A stretch of DNA of 5,925 bases from Thermoleophilia bacterium. GTDB lineage: Bacteria; Actinomycetota; Thermoleophilia; Miltoncostaeales; Miltoncostaeaceae. Below the pieces are notes generated by a model that saw only the letters and a list, made by a program, of their open reading frames with translations, did no database searches and was not told the origin of the DNA. This document shows, piece by piece, positions 5,599 to 5,925 of this stretch (position 1 is its first letter; each line of letters begins with the position of its first letter). Position numbers and translations under genes: made by a program. The stretch lies in NCBI GenBank assembly GCA_017882555.1, contig JADGPH010000070.1, positions 1-5,925 on the forward strand. Direction: 5' to 3'.

Positions 5599-5925
5599 GG
5601 GCGAGATTTCCGTTGGACCGGGCGACCGCGAGGTTGAACTGCGCAAGCGTCGTTGCGAAATAGTGGCCGTTGGTTCCGTCGTTGCGCGCCACGTAATAGA
5701 GGTACGGAACCTTCACGGGATGCGCGGCGGCCTGGATGCTGGCAAGGCCCGGATTGCAGATCGGACTCGGCGGCAATCCGGGGAAGCGACGTGTGTTGTA
5801 CGGCGAGTTGATCTGCAGATCGCTTTGCGTGAGGTTGGTCTTCCAATACCCGAGGGCGTATTGGACCGTCGCGTCGACCCCCAACATCATCCGGAGCCGA
5901 AGCCGGTTGTAGATCACCCCGGCGA
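5588..5925 (-). CDS. mltG: Endolytic murein transglycosylase MltG (YceG family), C-terminal part only
   Basis: This is the last 111 or so codons of an MltG/YceG protein, ending at a TGA at 5590-5588; the rest lies beyond the right window edge. MltG is a membrane-anchored lytic transglycosylase that cleaves nascent glycan strands and so sets peptidoglycan chain length. Visible family landmarks, in order, are AGVIYNRL at the window edge, a VDATVQYALG segment (family: SDPTVIYALG), SPYNTRRFPGLPPSPICNPG, the AIQAA-like helix (ASIQAAAHP), YLYYVA, and the closing GHYFATTLAQFN block. The catalytic glutamate and the N-terminal membrane helix of the family lie upstream and are not visible. The protein ends with a short Gly/Arg-rich tail about 15 residues past the domain. 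The downstream aroE start overlaps or nearly overlaps its stop, which suggests co-transcription. The family assignment is secure; whether the full gene is intact cannot be judged here. Confidence 0.95.
   Translation of the reverse strand, partial: AGVIYNRLRLRMMLGVDATVQYALGYWKTNLTQSDLQINSPYNTRRFPGLPPSPICNPGLASIQAAAHPVKVPYLYYVARNDGTNGHYFATTLAQFNLAVARSNGNLARGG

Noticed and set aside
4558..5637. Plus-strand open frame (359 codons) opposite aroE
   Set aside because: It lies wholly antisense to a clear AroE with intact motifs; the translation is low-complexity Arg/His-rich.

Overview
This is a high-GC bacterial window in which every recognisable gene lies on the minus strand. In transcription order, from high to low coordinates, it holds the 3' end of mltG, then aroE, pilB, pilT and pilC. 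A short unknown reading frame follows, and what is probably the first four codons of another gene lie at the very left edge. The genes are closely packed: mltG and aroE overlap or abut, aroE to pilB is about 33 bases, pilB to pilT about 100 bases, and pilT to pilC 7 bases. This suggests one main transcript.

The core is the cytoplasmic and inner-membrane motor of a type IV pilus. PilB is the extension ATPase, PilT the retraction ATPase and PilC the polytopic platform protein. All three look intact, with their diagnostic motifs. MltG (a lytic transglycosylase of peptidoglycan synthesis) and AroE (shikimate dehydrogenase) are housekeeping genes upstream. From memory, the order mltG-aroE-pilB-pilT-pilC is characteristic of deep-branching Actinomycetota (Thermoleophilia or Rubrobacteria type). 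With the high GC and GTG starts, I infer such an organism, but the sequence alone does not prove it.

The left 442 bases are the least explained part. Directly after the pilC TAG stop the same frame stays open to a TGA at 164, and an ATG at 361 would give a 65-residue protein with coding-like base composition. Downstream of it are two small hairpins, an actinobacterial-type -10 hexamer, and then a ribosome-binding site of the same form as that of pilT, followed by an ATG at 13 (Met-Leu-Gly-Lys, cut by the window edge). In this context a prepilin gene is the natural guess.

The points most worth a second look are these: a tandem 24+5+24 residue layout at the PilB N-terminus that fits the MshEN c-di-GMP-binding fold but with degenerate key positions; intercistronic hairpins immediately upstream of both ATPase genes, the pair before pilT being mutually exclusive; the small unknown frame after pilC; and the putative pilin start at the edge. 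I see no tRNA, rRNA, CRISPR array, insertion sequence or convincing intrinsic terminator.
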